A stretch of DNA of 64,000 nucleotides from the NCBI RefSeq assembly GCF_900199185.1, contig NZ_OBMI01000002.1, positions 620,001-684,000 of the forward strand, written 5' to 3'. The notes under the pieces are model-generated. The model saw only the letters and a program-made list of their open reading frames with translations. It was not told where the DNA came from and did not search any database. Positions 43,470-52,680 of the stretch are shown piece by piece. How positions within the stretch are numbered: position 1 is the first letter of the stretch; each line of letters opens with the position of its first letter. Origin of the DNA: Sphingomonas guangdongensis (GTDB taxonomy: Bacteria > Pseudomonadota > Alphaproteobacteria > Sphingomonadales > Sphingomonadaceae). The position numbers and the translations under genes are program-made.

Positions 43470-43721
43470 GTGTGCGTGAACCTGTTCCTGCTGCTGACGG
43501 CGATGCTGTGCTCGCTGACCGGGATCGCCCGGTCGGACGCGCGTGCGCCGGCGGTGGAGGCGAGTGCGGTCCTCGCCGTCGCGGAGCAGGTCGCGCCGGC
43601 GATGGTGCGCGGCGGCTCGCCGCGTCCCAACGGCTATGTCGCCGCCGAACCGGTCGCCCTTGACCTCGCGCTCGCGCGCCGGCTGCTCGTCGCCGTCGCG
43701 CCGGAGCGCAGGCTGCTCTGA
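43470..43721 (+). CDS. Small secreted or membrane protein just upstream of secA
   Basis: About 83 residues from GTG 43470 (or 81 from GTG 43476). The N-terminus VNLFLLLTAMLCSLTGIARS is signal-peptide-like, and the rest is short and hydrophilic, ending APERRLL. It ends 86 bases before secA on the same strand. The position recalls SecM, the secretion monitor upstream of secA in gammaproteobacteria. No SecM arrest motif (ending RAGP) is visible; a RAPA occurs near the start. Function unknown. Confidence 0.55.
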   Translation: MCVNLFLLLTAMLCSLTGIARSDARAPAVEASAVLAVAEQVAPAMVRGGSPRPNGYVAAEPVALDLALARRLLVAVAPERRLL

Positions 43722-43807
43722 GGCGCGGGCGCCCAGCGCCGCTCCTCCGCCAATCTTCTCCGCGCCGGGCCTGGATGCCCGCGCCTCTTCCATAAGGTAT
43801 TCCTGCC

Positions 43808-46546
43808 ATGCTCGGTGGCCTCGCCAAGTCCCTGTTCGGGTCGTCCAACGACCGCTATGTCAAGTCGCTCAATCCGCTGGTCGCGTGTATCGCCGGTCAC
43901 GAGGCCGCGCTCCAGGCCATGTCGGACGAGGAGCTGTCGCAGCAGACTGCGCGCTTCCGCGAGCGGCTGGCGAACGGCGGGAAGCTTGACGAGCTGCTGC
44001 CGGAAGCGTTTGCGACCGTGCGCGAGGCGTCGGTGCGCACGCTCGGGATGCGGCATTTCGACGTGCAGATGGTCGGCGGTATCGTGCTCCACCGCGGCGA
44101 GATCGCCGAGATGAAGACGGGCGAGGGTAAGACGCTGGTCGCGACGCTCGCCGTCTATCTAAACGCGCTGCCGGGCGAGGGCGTCCACGTCGTCACCGTC
44201 AACGACTATCTGGCGCGGCGCGATGCCGAGCAGATGGGGCGCGTCTACAGCTTCCTGGGGCTGACCACCGGCGTGATCGTCCCCAATCTCGCCGATCACG
44301 AGCGGCGCGAGGCCTACGCCGCCGACATCACCTATGGCACGAACAACGAGTTCGGCTTCGACTATCTGCGCGACAACATGAAGTACGACCGCGCGTCGAT
44401 GGTGCAGCGGCCGTTCTCCTTCGCGATCGTCGACGAGGTGGATTCGATCCTGATCGACGAAGCGCGCACGCCGCTGATCATCTCCGGGCCGACCGACGAC
44501 AAGTCGGAGTTGTACCTGGGCGTCGACGCGATCGTGAAGCAGCTCGCCGACGCCGATTACGAGAAGGACGAGAAGCAGAAGTCGGTCGTGCTGACCGAGG
44601 AGGGTACCGAGCGGGCCGAGCGGCTGCTGGAAGCAGCCGGGCTGCTCCAGGGCGCGAACCTCTACGATTTCGAGAACACCCAGGTCGTCCACCACCTGAA
44701 CCAGGCGCTGCGCGCGAACATGATGTTCAAGCGCGACACCGACTACATCGTGAAAGACGGCAAGGTCGTCATCATCGACGAGTTCACCGGCCGCATGATG
44801 GACGGCAGGCGGTGGTCGGACGGCCTGCACCAGGCGGTCGAGGCGAAGGAGGGGGTGCAGATCGAGCCGGAGAACCAGACGCTCGCCTCCATTACCTTCC
44901 AGAACTATTTCCGCATGTACCCGAAGCTGAGCGGCATGACCGGTACGGCGGCGACCGAGGCGGCCGAGTTCTTCGACATCTACAAGATGAACGTCGTTTC
45001 CATCCCGACCAACGTGCCGGTGCGGCGCGTCGACGAGGAGGACGAGTTCTACAAGGACACGCAGGACAAGTTCCGCGCCATTGCCAAGAAGATTCGCGAG
45101 CACTCGGAGCAGGGACAGCCGGTGCTGGTCGGCACCGTCTCCATCGAGAAGTCGGAGCTGCTGTCCGACTTCCTCCAGCAGGAGGGCGTGCCCCACGAGG
45201 TGCTGAACGCCCGCTTGCACGAGCGCGAGGCGCACATTGTCGCGCAGGCCGGGCGCAAGGGCGCGGTCACGATCGCGACCAACATGGCCGGCCGCGGTAC
45301 CGACATCCAGCTCGGCGGCAATGTCGAGTTTCGGATCGAGGACGAGCTCGCCGGCCTGCCTGACGGGCCGGAGCGCGATGCGGCAGTTGCCGCGATCCGG
45401 GCCGAGGTGGCGGCGGAGAAGGCGGAAGTGCTCGCCGCCGGCGGCCTTTTCGTGCTCGGCACCGAGCGCCACGAGAGCCGCCGCATCGACAATCAGCTGC
45501 GTGGTCGTTCGGGGCGGCAGGGCGATCCGGGGCTCAGCCGCTTCTATCTCAGCCTCGACGACGATCTGCTGCGAATCTTCGGGCCGGACACGCTGTTCGC
45601 CAAGATGATGCGGTCCAACATCGGCGATGGCGAGGCGATCGGCAGCAAGTGGCTGACCAAGGCGATCGAGACCGCGCAGAAGAAGGTGGAGGCGCGCAAC
45701 TACGACATCCGCAAGCAGGTCGTCGAATACGACGACGTGATGAACGACCAGCGCAAGGTCATCTACGAGCAGCGGGCCGACATCATGGATGCCGAGGCGG
45801 TCGGCGACGTCGTAACCGACATGCGGGCGGAGACGGTCAACGCGATCGTCGGCGATGCCTGCCCGGTCGGCAGCTATCCCGAGCAGTGGAACACCGAACA
45901 GCTCCGCGCGCAGGCGCAGGAACTGCTGGGCGTCGACCCGGACATCGATGCGTGGATGAAGGAGGACGCGATCGACCCGGAGATCGTCGAGGAAAGGATC
46001 CGCGCGGACGCGGACGCGCTCGTCGCCGAGAAGACGGGCGAGCTCGACGCGGAGACCTGGACGGGGATCGAGAAATCTATCCTGCTCCAGAACCTCGACC
46101 ATCACTGGAAGGAGCATCTCGCGATGCTCGACGCGCTGCGCCAGGTCGTCCACCTGCGGGCTTACGCTCAGAAGACGCCGATCAACGAGTACAAGCAGGA
46201 GGCGTTCGCGATGTTCGAGCGGATGCTCGGCAGCATTCGCGAGGACGTGACCCGCACGCTCGCGCATGCGCAGTTCCGCCTGGCGCCGCCGCCCGAGCTT
46301 CCGGACCTGCCCGACTTCATCACCAGCCACCTCGATCCCTTCTCAGGCGAGGACAACAGCGCCGACTGGGACGCCGCGAGTGCGGGGCTGCTCACGTCGG
46401 GGCTGCCGCCGCTCTCCATTCCGCAGCCGATCGGCGACGAGGTCGGCGAGGATCCGGCGAGCTGGGCGGGCGTGGTCAGCCGCAATGCGCCGTGCCCGTG
46501 CGGGTCAGGGCGCAAGTACAAGCACTGCCACGGCGCGCTGGTGTGA
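43808..46546 (+). CDS. secA: Preprotein translocase ATPase SecA
   Basis: A 912-residue SecA. The Walker A region is [20 protein letters not shown], motif [22 protein letters not shown], with [19 protein letters not shown] and the [10 protein letters not shown] segment of the second motor domain. The C-terminal SEC-C zinc site [14 protein letters not shown] binds SecB or the ribosome. It drives proteins through SecYEG. It is followed by a repeat and a bidirectional terminator. Confidence 0.98.
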   Translation: MLGGLAKSLFGSSNDRYVKSLNPLVACIAGHEAALQAMSDEELSQQTARFRERLANGGKLDELLPEAFATVREASVRTLGMRHFDVQMVGGIVLHRGEIAEMKTGEGKTLVATLAVYLNALPGEGVHVVTVNDYLARRDAEQMGRVYSFLGLTTGVIVPNLADHERREAYAADITYGTNNEFGFDYLRDNMKYDRASMVQRPFSFAIVDEVDSILIDEARTPLIISGPTDDKSELYLGVDAIVKQLADADYEKDEKQKSVVLTEEGTERAERLLEAAGLLQGANLYDFENTQVVHHLNQALRANMMFKRDTDYIVKDGKVVIIDEFTGRMMDGRRWSDGLHQAVEAKEGVQIEPENQTLASITFQNYFRMYPKLSGMTGTAATEAAEFFDIYKMNVVSIPTNVPVRRVDEEDEFYKDTQDKFRAIAKKIREHSEQGQPVLVGTVSIEKSELLSDFLQQEGVPHEVLNARLHEREAHIVAQAGRKGAVTIATNMAGRGTDIQLGGNVEFRIEDELAGLPDGPERDAAVAAIRAEVAAEKAEVLAAGGLFVLGTERHESRRIDNQLRGRSGRQGDPGLSRFYLSLDDDLLRIFGPDTLFAKMMRSNIGDGEAIGSKWLTKAIETAQKKVEARNYDIRKQVVEYDDVMNDQRKVIYEQRADIMDAEAVGDVVTDMRAETVNAIVGDACPVGSYPEQWNTEQLRAQAQELLGVDPDIDAWMKEDAIDPEIVEERIRADADALVAEKTGELDAETWTGIEKSILLQNLDHHWKEHLAMLDALRQVVHLRAYAQKTPINEYKQEAFAMFERMLGSIREDVTRTLAHAQFRLAPPPELPDLPDFITSHLDPFSGEDNSADWDAASAGLLTSGLPPLSIPQPIGDEVGEDPASWAGVVSRNAPCPCGSGRKYKHCHGALV

Positions 46547-46554
46547 GACTGATC

Positions 46555-46653
46555 GTCGTGCCAGCGTAGGCTGGCATCCATGTCTATCGCCTGCTTCGCT
46601 TCCACTGCGGCTTCTACGGACAGACATGGACCTCAGCCTTTGCTGGGGTGACC
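46555..46653. repeat. Intergenic inverted repeat (sphingomonad REP-like)
   Basis: Right after secA, GCCAGCGTAGGCTGGCATCC and CATGTCT are mirrored about 35 bases later by AGACATGG and CAGCCTTTGCTGGGGTGAC. Each arm also contains its own small hairpin (CCAGCGtaGGCTGG; AGCCTttGCTGGG). Similar elements lie between genes throughout sphingomonad genomes. Confidence 0.65.
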
Positions 46654-46661
46654 GTGTTACA

Positions 46662-46700
46662 AAAAGGGCGGCGCCTCCGGACCGGAAGCGCCGCCCTTTT
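46662..46700. terminator. Bidirectional intrinsic terminator between secA and the convergent lipoprotein gene
   Basis: AAAAGGGCGGCGC (46662-46674) pairs perfectly with GCGCCGCCCTTTT (46688-46700), with an inner TCCGG/CCGGA stem. The A-run and T-run at either side let it work for transcripts from both strands. Confidence 0.9.
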
Positions 46701-46722
46701 CTGTTTGCGTACAGCGCCAGGC

Positions 46723-47343
46723 TTAGCGCCGACGCTCCTCGCCCGGCACCACGATCGTCGGGCCGAGCCGGTCGACCACCTCGCGGGCGTTGAAGGCGCG
46801 CAGGTTGTCGGCGGGCTTGGGCCCGCGACCGGTCACGATCTCCGCCACCGCCTCGTAGCGGTCGACCGTGCGGATATCGACCGAGCGGTCCCAGAACGGA
46901 TCGCCCCAGAACGGATCCCAGCCGCGCCAGCCGAAGCCGCGGCCGTAGTAGCGCCAGCTCGGCCCCCAGTAACCGAACCCGGCATAGCCACCGTACGGAC
47001 CGAAGCCTGACCGGCCAAAGCCTGGCGTGGTGTAGGTCCGCGTCTGCTTGTCGGTGTCGCGGTCGGCGAGCACGAAGTAGTCGGCACCCTGCTGCAGCGT
47101 CAGCTCGGCCGCGCGGAACAGCAGGTAGCGCTCCACCGTCTCGCGCGACGTCAGGCTGTTGCCGGCGAACGCGACGCGGAAGCGGTTCGATTCGATCTGG
47201 ACGTCGCTGAAGCCGGTGCGGTTGAAGCCCTGACCGACCGCCGGTCGGTAGGGTGTCGGCGTGGCGCAGGCGGAGAGCACCGACGCCCCTGCCAGCGAAG
47301 CCGCGATCAGCGCCTTTCTGTGTCCTCTGATATAGGTGAGCAT
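46723..47343 (-). CDS. Lipoprotein of the CC0125/CC1285 type
   Basis: A 206-residue lipoprotein: signal peptide with lipobox LSACA, then YRPAVGQGFNRTGFSDVQIE, VERYLLFRAAELTLQQGADY and FVLADRDTDKQTRTYT, the pattern of the CC0125/CC1285 lipoprotein family. A Gly/Tyr/Trp/Phe-rich low-complexity segment (residues about 108-145) follows. Its function is unknown. It converges on secA across a shared terminator. Confidence 0.8.
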   Translation of the reverse strand: MLTYIRGHRKALIAASLAGASVLSACATPTPYRPAVGQGFNRTGFSDVQIESNRFRVAFAGNSLTSRETVERYLLFRAAELTLQQGADYFVLADRDTDKQTRTYTTPGFGRSGFGPYGGYAGFGYWGPSWRYYGRGFGWRGWDPFWGDPFWDRSVDIRTVDRYEAVAEIVTGRGPKPADNLRAFNAREVVDRLGPTIVVPGEERRR

Positions 47344-47499
47344 CTATCGCCTCCGGGAAGGCGGCACGCGACCCGCGCCGCCCGTGTCATGCATCCGAAC
47401 GTCCGGTCACGCCATTGTGTCCGGTACGGAAGGGTCTGAAATCCTGTAGCTTTCCGCGGCTTGCTGGTGGCTGAACAAAGCATGACCGCCGTGCTCGGA

Positions 47500-48018
47500 T
47501 CAGGCGATCCGTTGCGGGATTTCGGCAGCGTCCTGGGCCAGCGCGGCTGGTGGTGCAACCGCCTCCCACGGGAACACGAACCAATCCTTGGTGACGGTGC
47601 GGTCGATCACCCGGTCGGCATAGTCGACCCGCTCCGCCGAGACGCTGTTGTCGATCAGCACCGCGAAGCGGACGTTGTCGCGCGGGCCGCCCGCGTCGGT
47701 CAGTCCTTGGCGAAGCGCCGCGATCGTGCGGCCCGAGTCGTTGATGTCCTCCACGAACACCAGCCGCTCGCCCGCTGCGCTGCGCGCGGCGAGTGCGCCG
47801 ACCAGCGCGTCGTTGAACTCCGGGATCGGAGTCGAGAAATCGATCGAGACCATCGGCAGCCCGGTCGCGTGACTGAGGAACACCGCCGGCACCAGCCCGC
47901 CGCGCCCGACCCCGACCAGCAGCGAGGGCCGCCACGGATCGGCGCGGAGCGTCGCGGCGAGCGCCTCGACCGCGGCCACGAAGCGGCCATGCGGGACGTG
48001 GGTGAACGTCGGGGTCAC
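47500..48018 (-). CDS. Purine phosphoribosyltransferase (hypoxanthine/xanthine type)
   Basis: A 172-residue type I phosphoribosyltransferase. The PRPP-binding motif is LVFVEDINDSGRTIAAL, and LLVGVGRGGLVPAVFLSHAT forms the first loop. The C-terminal VTKDWFVFPWE fits xanthine/hypoxanthine-guanine enzymes. It is coupled to the adenine deaminase gene by a 4-base overlap at 48015-48018. The most natural role is to convert the hypoxanthine made by that deaminase into IMP. Confidence 0.85.
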   Translation of the reverse strand: MTPTFTHVPHGRFVAAVEALAATLRADPWRPSLLVGVGRGGLVPAVFLSHATGLPMVSIDFSTPIPEFNDALVGALAARSAAGERLVFVEDINDSGRTIAALRQGLTDAGGPRDNVRFAVLIDNSVSAERVDYADRVIDRTVTKDWFVFPWEAVAPPAALAQDAAEIPQRIA

Positions 48019-49028
48019 GCCGCCGCCGCATAGGCGTCGAGCCGCGCCAGGTGCGCGGCCACCGCCGCGTCATCAAGGAAGGAGCCGAGGAAGCTGTTGC
48101 GCGCGAGCGTCACCACGTCGTCGCGGCTGAGCCCGCGGGCACGCGCCGCGGCCTGGTAGTTGGCGGCGATGTAGCCGCCGAAATAGGCGGGATCGTCTGA
48201 ATTGACCGTCGCGCGCAGCCCTTGGCGGAGCATGGTGTCGATTGGGTGGACGTCCATCGAGGCGACGTTGCAAAGCTTGACGTTCGAGAGCGGGCAGACG
48301 GTCAGCGTCATGCCCTCGCGCGCGAGACGGGCGGTGAGCGCCGCATCCTCCAGGCTGCGATTGCCGTGATCGAGTCGGTCGATCGCGAGCAGGTCGAGCG
48401 CCTCGCGAACGTACTCGGGCGGTCCCTCCTCCCCGGCGTGGGCGACGCGCTTCAGGCCCTTCTCGGCCGCGGCGGCGAAGACGCGCTGAAACTTGGCGGG
48501 CGGATGCCCGACCTCCGACGAGTCGAGCCCGACCCCGGCGATCCGGTCGAGCCACGGCTCCGCCTCGGCGAGCGTCGCGAAGGCCGCCTCCTCCGACAGG
48601 TGGCGGAGGAAGCACAGGATCAGCTTGGACGTGAGGCCGTGACGCGCCTCCGCGTCCGCCATGCCGTCGAGCAGCCCGGTGATGACCGTCGCGAAGGGGA
48701 TGCTTCGGTCGGTATGGGTCTGCGGATCAAAGAATATCTCGGCATGAACCACGCCGTCGGCGACCGCACGGTCGAAGTAGGCGACGGCCAGGTCGCGGAA
48801 GTCGGCGGCGGTACGCAGCACCTCGGCCCCGGCGTAATAGATGTCGAGGAAGTCCTGCAGGTTGGAGAAGTCGTAGGCGGCGCGGACCGCTTCGACGCTG
48901 TCGAACGGGATCGTGATCCCATTGCGCTCCGCCAGCGCGAACATCAGCTCGGGCTCCAGGCTGCCTTCGATATGGAGGTGAAGCTCCGCCTTGGGCAGGC
49001 CGGCGATGAAGGAGTCGGTGACGGACAT
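48015..49028 (-). CDS. Adenine deaminase (adenosine deaminase superfamily)
   Basis: A 337-residue metal-dependent amidohydrolase: KAELHLHIEGSLEPELMFAL binds the zinc, RVAHAGEEGPPEYV holds the catalytic Glu region, LDHGNRSLED and TVNSDDPAYFGG the remaining ligands. The HIEGSLEPELMFALAERNGI wording matches the adenine-specific branch (yeast Aah1, Pseudomonas adenine deaminase) rather than true adenosine deaminase. It converts adenine to hypoxanthine and ammonia. ATG 49028 is chosen because the longer frame upstream is not conserved. Confidence 0.88.
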   Translation of the reverse strand: MSVTDSFIAGLPKAELHLHIEGSLEPELMFALAERNGITIPFDSVEAVRAAYDFSNLQDFLDIYYAGAEVLRTAADFRDLAVAYFDRAVADGVVHAEIFFDPQTHTDRSIPFATVITGLLDGMADAEARHGLTSKLILCFLRHLSEEAAFATLAEAEPWLDRIAGVGLDSSEVGHPPAKFQRVFAAAAEKGLKRVAHAGEEGPPEYVREALDLLAIDRLDHGNRSLEDAALTARLAREGMTLTVCPLSNVKLCNVASMDVHPIDTMLRQGLRATVNSDDPAYFGGYIAANYQAAARARGLSRDDVVTLARNSFLGSFLDDAAVAAHLARLDAYAAAA

Positions 49029-49090
49029 GGCCCACGATGTCGCAAGCGGCGGTGGCGCGCGCAAGTCCGGCGATGTGGCGGAGGCCACGC

Positions 49091-49165
49091 TGGCTCCCTG
49101 AGTTGGATTCGAACCAACGGCCGCTCGATTAACAGTCGAGAGCTCTACCGCTGAGCTATCAGGGA
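49091..49165 (-). tRNA. tRNA-Asn (GTT)
   Basis: On the minus strand the 75-base sequence begins TCCCTGATAGCTCAGCGGTA and ends with the pairing TCAGGGA, discriminator G and an encoded CCA. The anticodon stem is CTCGA/TCGAG around the loop CTGTTAA, giving anticodon GTT. The T-arm contains GTTCGAATC. All arms fold normally. Confidence 0.97.
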
Positions 49166-49293
49166 ACAGCGTGGAGGCGCGCTGATAGCAGCCGATACGC
49201 GGTTTGCAAGGGTGAATGTGCCGCGTCGCGCGCGCCCGGCAAAGCCGGAGTAGTCGGTCGGCGCGGAGCGTCGCCAGCCGTGCTTGCGCGAGT

Positions 49294-49314
49294 CCTGCGG
49301 CAGCGTGCCGCAGG
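49294..49314. terminator. Perfect 9-bp hairpin downstream of nadK
   Basis: CCTGCGGCA and TGCCGCAGG pair around GCG, 6 bases past the nadK stop on the minus strand. A second hairpin, CCGGC-AAA-GCCGG, lies further on at 49236-49248. There is no T-run. It may end nadK-moaA transcription or stabilise its 3' end. Confidence 0.5.
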
Positions 49315-49319
49315 CCGCG

Positions 49320-50096
49320 CTACGCGACGAACTGCTCCATCGTGATGCGGTCGTCGAGCGCGTGCTCCGGGTCGAACAGCAGCGTCAGATCGCGCAGATG
49401 GTCGATCGCGATGTCGACGCGGGCGACGTCGCGCACCTCGCGCTGGTCGGCGACCGCGCTCACCGGGCGCTTCTCGCTGTCGAGCACCGCGATGCTGATC
49501 CGTGCCTTCTCCGGCAGGATCGCGCCGCGCCAGCGCCGCGGGCGAAAGGCGGAGATCGGGGTCAACGCGATCAGCGCGGAGCCGAGCGGCAGGATCGGGC
49601 CGTTGGCGGACAGGTTGTACGCGGTCGATCCCGCGGGCGTCGCCGCCAAAATTCCGTCGCAGACGAGTTCAGGCAGCACCACGCGGTCGTTGACCGTCAC
49701 CTCCAGCCGCGCGGTCTGGCGAGTCTCGCGCAGCAGCGACACCTCGTTGATCGCCGGCAGGACGCGCGTCTCGCCGTCGATCGTCACCGCGCTCATCGTC
49801 AGCGGCGCAACCCGGAACGGCTTGGCGCGGGCGAGGCGGTCGTCGAGCCCGGCCAGCCGCCACTCGTTCATCATGAACCCGACCGTACCCAGGTTCATCC
49901 CGAACACCGGCACCGTGCGACGCTGCTCAAGCAGAGTGTGGAGCGTCTGGAGCATGTAGCCGTCGCCGCCCAGCGCGACGATCATCTCCGCCTGCTCGAC
50001 CGGCACCCAGTCGTAGCGGTCCCGCAGGTCGCGCGCCGCCGCCTGCGCCGGCGGGGTAGGCGACGCGACGAGCGCCCGCCGCACGGGCTCGCTCAT
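49320..50096 (-). CDS. nadK: NAD kinase
   Basis: A 258-residue NAD kinase with the GGDG motif in MIVALGGDGYMLQTL, the NE segment in AINEVSLLRE and the GSTAYNLSANGPILPL motif, all conserved in this enzyme. It phosphorylates NAD to NADP using ATP or polyphosphate. ATG 50096 overlaps the moaA stop (ATGA), so the two are coupled. Confidence 0.95.
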   Translation of the reverse strand: MSEPVRRALVASPTPPAQAAARDLRDRYDWVPVEQAEMIVALGGDGYMLQTLHTLLEQRRTVPVFGMNLGTVGFMMNEWRLAGLDDRLARAKPFRVAPLTMSAVTIDGETRVLPAINEVSLLRETRQTARLEVTVNDRVVLPELVCDGILAATPAGSTAYNLSANGPILPLGSALIALTPISAFRPRRWRGAILPEKARISIAVLDSEKRPVSAVADQREVRDVARVDIAIDHLRDLTLLFDPEHALDDRITMEQFVA

Positions 50097-51085
50097 CCGC
50101 CCGTGACGCTCATGTGCCGCGCGACAGCCGGTGCCGCGGCGTCGATCTGGAAGTCGTGGGCGCGCGGCTTGATCGCGAGCGCCCGATCGATCGCGGCATC
50201 GACGGCGTCGAGTCCGCCATCCCGCAGCGCACCCTTCAGATCGACCTGATCGTCGTGGCCGAGACAACTGTAGAGCCGCCCCTCCGTGGTCAGCCGGACG
50301 CGATTGCACCCGTCGCAGAAATTGGCGGTGAGCGGCGATATGAGCCCGAGGCGCGTGCCCCACGGCGTCCGCCAGTAGCGTGCCGGCCCGCCGCTGCGGT
50401 GGCCGTCGGCGGTGAGCGCGAAGCGGCGGGAGAGGGCGGCGAAGACGCGGGTCAGGGGCACGAAGCGGTCGACCCGGTCCTCGTCGATCGCGCCGAGCGG
50501 CATCGTCTCGATCAGGCTCAGGTCATGGCCCTGCTCCCCGCACCAGGCGAGCAGGTCGCCGAGCTCATGCTCGTTGATGCCGGCGAGCGCGACCGCGTTG
50601 ATCTTGACGCGAAGTCCCGCGACCTTCGCGGCGGCGATCCCGTTCAGCACCTGCGCAACGTCGCCGTGACGGGTCACGTACCGGAAGGTTTCGGGGTCAC
50701 GGCTATCAAGGCTGACGTTCACGCGCCGCACGCCGGCATCGAACAGCGCCTCGGCATGCTCGGCCAGCCGGGTCGCGTTGGTGGTGAGGGTCAGCTCTTC
50801 GAGGCCCGTGCCGACGTGGCGGCCGAGCCGGCGCACCAGCTCGATCACGTCGCGCCGCACCAGCGGCTCACCGCCCGACAGGCGGATCTTGCGAACGCCG
50901 CGTGCGATGAAGCGTTCGGCAATCACCGCGATCTCCTCCAGCGCCAGCAGCGCGCGGCGCGGCAGAAAGGTCATCTGTTCCGCCATGCAGTAGCGGCAGC
51001 GCAGGTCGCAGCGATCGGTGACCGACACCCGCAGGTAGCTGATCGTGCGGCCGTGCGCGTCGATCAAAGGGGAGGGGACGGTCAT
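50093..51085 (-). CDS. moaA: GTP 3',8-cyclase MoaA
   Basis: A 330-residue radical SAM enzyme. The N-terminal cluster motif is CDLRCRYCM (C-x3-C-x2-C), the second cluster FCDGCNRVRLTTEGRLYSCL, and the C-terminus ends GG, as required for activation. It makes the first intermediate in molybdenum cofactor synthesis from GTP. ATG 51085 begins the conserved domain. No other moa genes are in the window. Confidence 0.96.
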   Translation of the reverse strand: MTVPSPLIDAHGRTISYLRVSVTDRCDLRCRYCMAEQMTFLPRRALLALEEIAVIAERFIARGVRKIRLSGGEPLVRRDVIELVRRLGRHVGTGLEELTLTTNATRLAEHAEALFDAGVRRVNVSLDSRDPETFRYVTRHGDVAQVLNGIAAAKVAGLRVKINAVALAGINEHELGDLLAWCGEQGHDLSLIETMPLGAIDEDRVDRFVPLTRVFAALSRRFALTADGHRSGGPARYWRTPWGTRLGLISPLTANFCDGCNRVRLTTEGRLYSCLGHDDQVDLKGALRDGGLDAVDAAIDRALAIKPRAHDFQIDAAAPAVARHMSVTGG

Positions 51086-51162
51086 CGCGTCACAGCTAGG
51101 CCCTCGCACGCGGGCGAACAAGGGCATCCCTTTCTTCACGACTTTGGGCCACAAGCACCCGC

Positions 51163-52680
51163 GTGACCGCCGGGCCGATGCGCACCATCTTTCTGCTTTC
51201 GTTCCGCCAGCGCGATGAGCTGGCGGCGGCGGTGAGCCGTGGCGGTTGGCGCACGGTCGCGGCGCGGCGCCGCGACGGGCTGGATCGCCGGGTCGCGGCG
51301 AGCGCGGCGCGCGTGGTGCTGATCGACGCGCGCGGCGCGGCGGACGAGGGCCTGGAAGCGACCCGCATGATCGCGGCCGCGGCGGCCGCCGCCGGCCGCG
51401 CGCTGCTGGTGCTGGTCAGCCGCGGGGATGCCGCCCTGCTCGACGCCTTCCACGATGCCGGCGCGACCCAGTTTCTCGCGAGCCCGATGCGCGAGGCGGA
51501 ACTCCACGCCGCGATCCGCTTCGCCGAGCGCTACGCCGACCGGGTGTCGGGCGGAGGCCAGGTGGCGGAGGAGAGCGCCCCCGAACCGCTCGGGTGGCGA
51601 TACGACCGGCGGCAGCGCTCGCTCCAGCTCACCCCGACGCTGCGGGACGTGCTGCAGGTACCCGCCGGGAGCACCGCGTCGGCGGTGCTGCGCGGACTGC
51701 CGTCAGACCTGCGGCCGCTGCTGGCGCTGAGCCTGCGCCGCTTGGGGATGGAGGGTGCGACCGCCTTCGCCCATGACCTGCCGGGGATCGGTCGGGTTGT
51801 TCAGCACCTCCAGCGCGATCCCCGGACCGGTCGCATCCACGCGCTGGTCGAGCCGCTCGGCGCGGCGCCGGACGCGAGCGCTGCACTGCGCGAGCTCTTC
51901 CCGCGGCGCACCCGTTCGCTCGTCGCGCTGGCGCAGGACCTGCCCGCCGCGCTGGCGGCGGGCGAGGTGGAGGTGCTGTTCCAGCCGCAGGTGTCGCTCG
52001 CGAGCGATACGATCACTGGCGTGGAGGCGCTGGCCCGCTGGCGGCACGCGCGGTTGGGGGAGGTGGGCGCCGCCGCGCTGCTCGCCGCCGCGGCGCACGC
52101 CGGCCAGTCGGTCGTGCTCTCCGCTTACCTGCAGGAGCGTGCCTTTGCGCTGGCCGCGGCGTGGCCGCCGGCGCTCGCTGGATTGCGCGTCGCGATCAAC
52201 GTTACGGCCGAGGACCTGGCCACCACCAACTTCGCGACGACGCTGCTGGCGCGGATCGACGCGGCCGGCTTGCAGCGCTCGCGGGTCACGGTTGAGGTGA
52301 CCGAAAGCGGGCTGATCGAAAACCGGGTGGAAGCGGCGTCGGTCCTGTCGGCACTCCGCGCCGCCGGGTGTCGGACGGCGATCGACGATTTCGGGACGGG
52401 CTATTCGAGCCTGTCCTACCTGTCGGCGCTCCCGCTCGACTACCTCAAGCTGGACAAGTCGATGACGCAGGCGCTGGAGGGCGGAGAGCGTGAACGGATC
52501 GTGGCGCTGAGCGTCCTGGAGCTCGCCCGTTCACTGGGGCTCGGCGTGGTTGCCGAAGGTGTGGAGACGGAGGCGCAGCGACTGCTGCTCGCCGCCGAAG
52601 GGTGCGAGCTTTACCAGGGCTGGCTATGCGCTCCGCCGCTCGACAGCGCGGCGTTGTGCGCGCTGGTTCAGGCCGCCTGA
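51163..52680 (+). CDS. EAL-domain cyclic-di-GMP phosphodiesterase with receiver-like N-terminus
   Basis: A 505-residue protein. Residues 1-125 look like a receiver fold without a clear phospho-acceptor (VVLIDARGAAD, ATQFLASPMREAELHAA); a PAS-like stretch follows. The C-terminal EAL domain is complete: VEALARWRH (E288), NVTAED, EVTESGL, DDFGTGYSSL (D408, D409), KLDKS and VAEGVETE. It should hydrolyse c-di-GMP to pGpG. There is no GGDEF domain. The start is GTG 51163, divergent from moaA; its last 13 bases overlap the convergent GAF gene. Confidence 0.88.
   Translation: MTAGPMRTIFLLSFRQRDELAAAVSRGGWRTVAARRRDGLDRRVAASAARVVLIDARGAADEGLEATRMIAAAAAAAGRALLVLVSRGDAALLDAFHDAGATQFLASPMREAELHAAIRFAERYADRVSGGGQVAEESAPEPLGWRYDRRQRSLQLTPTLRDVLQVPAGSTASAVLRGLPSDLRPLLALSLRRLGMEGATAFAHDLPGIGRVVQHLQRDPRTGRIHALVEPLGAAPDASAALRELFPRRTRSLVALAQDLPAALAAGEVEVLFQPQVSLASDTITGVEALARWRHARLGEVGAAALLAAAAHAGQSVVLSAYLQERAFALAAAWPPALAGLRVAINVTAEDLATTNFATTLLARIDAAGLQRSRVTVEVTESGLIENRVEAASVLSALRAAGCRTAIDDFGTGYSSLSYLSALPLDYLKLDKSMTQALEGGERERIVALSVLELARSLGLGVVAEGVETEAQRLLLAAEGCELYQGWLCAPPLDSAALCALVQAA

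Noticed and set aside
43540..43560. RAPP-type arrest motif in the small gene before secA
   Set aside because: The residues read RAPA, lie only about 20 residues from the start, and would stall before the secretory segment leaves the ribosome.
49091..49320. Integration site at tRNA-Asn
   Set aside because: No integrase, no direct repeat of the tRNA 3' end and no change in gene density are seen around it.
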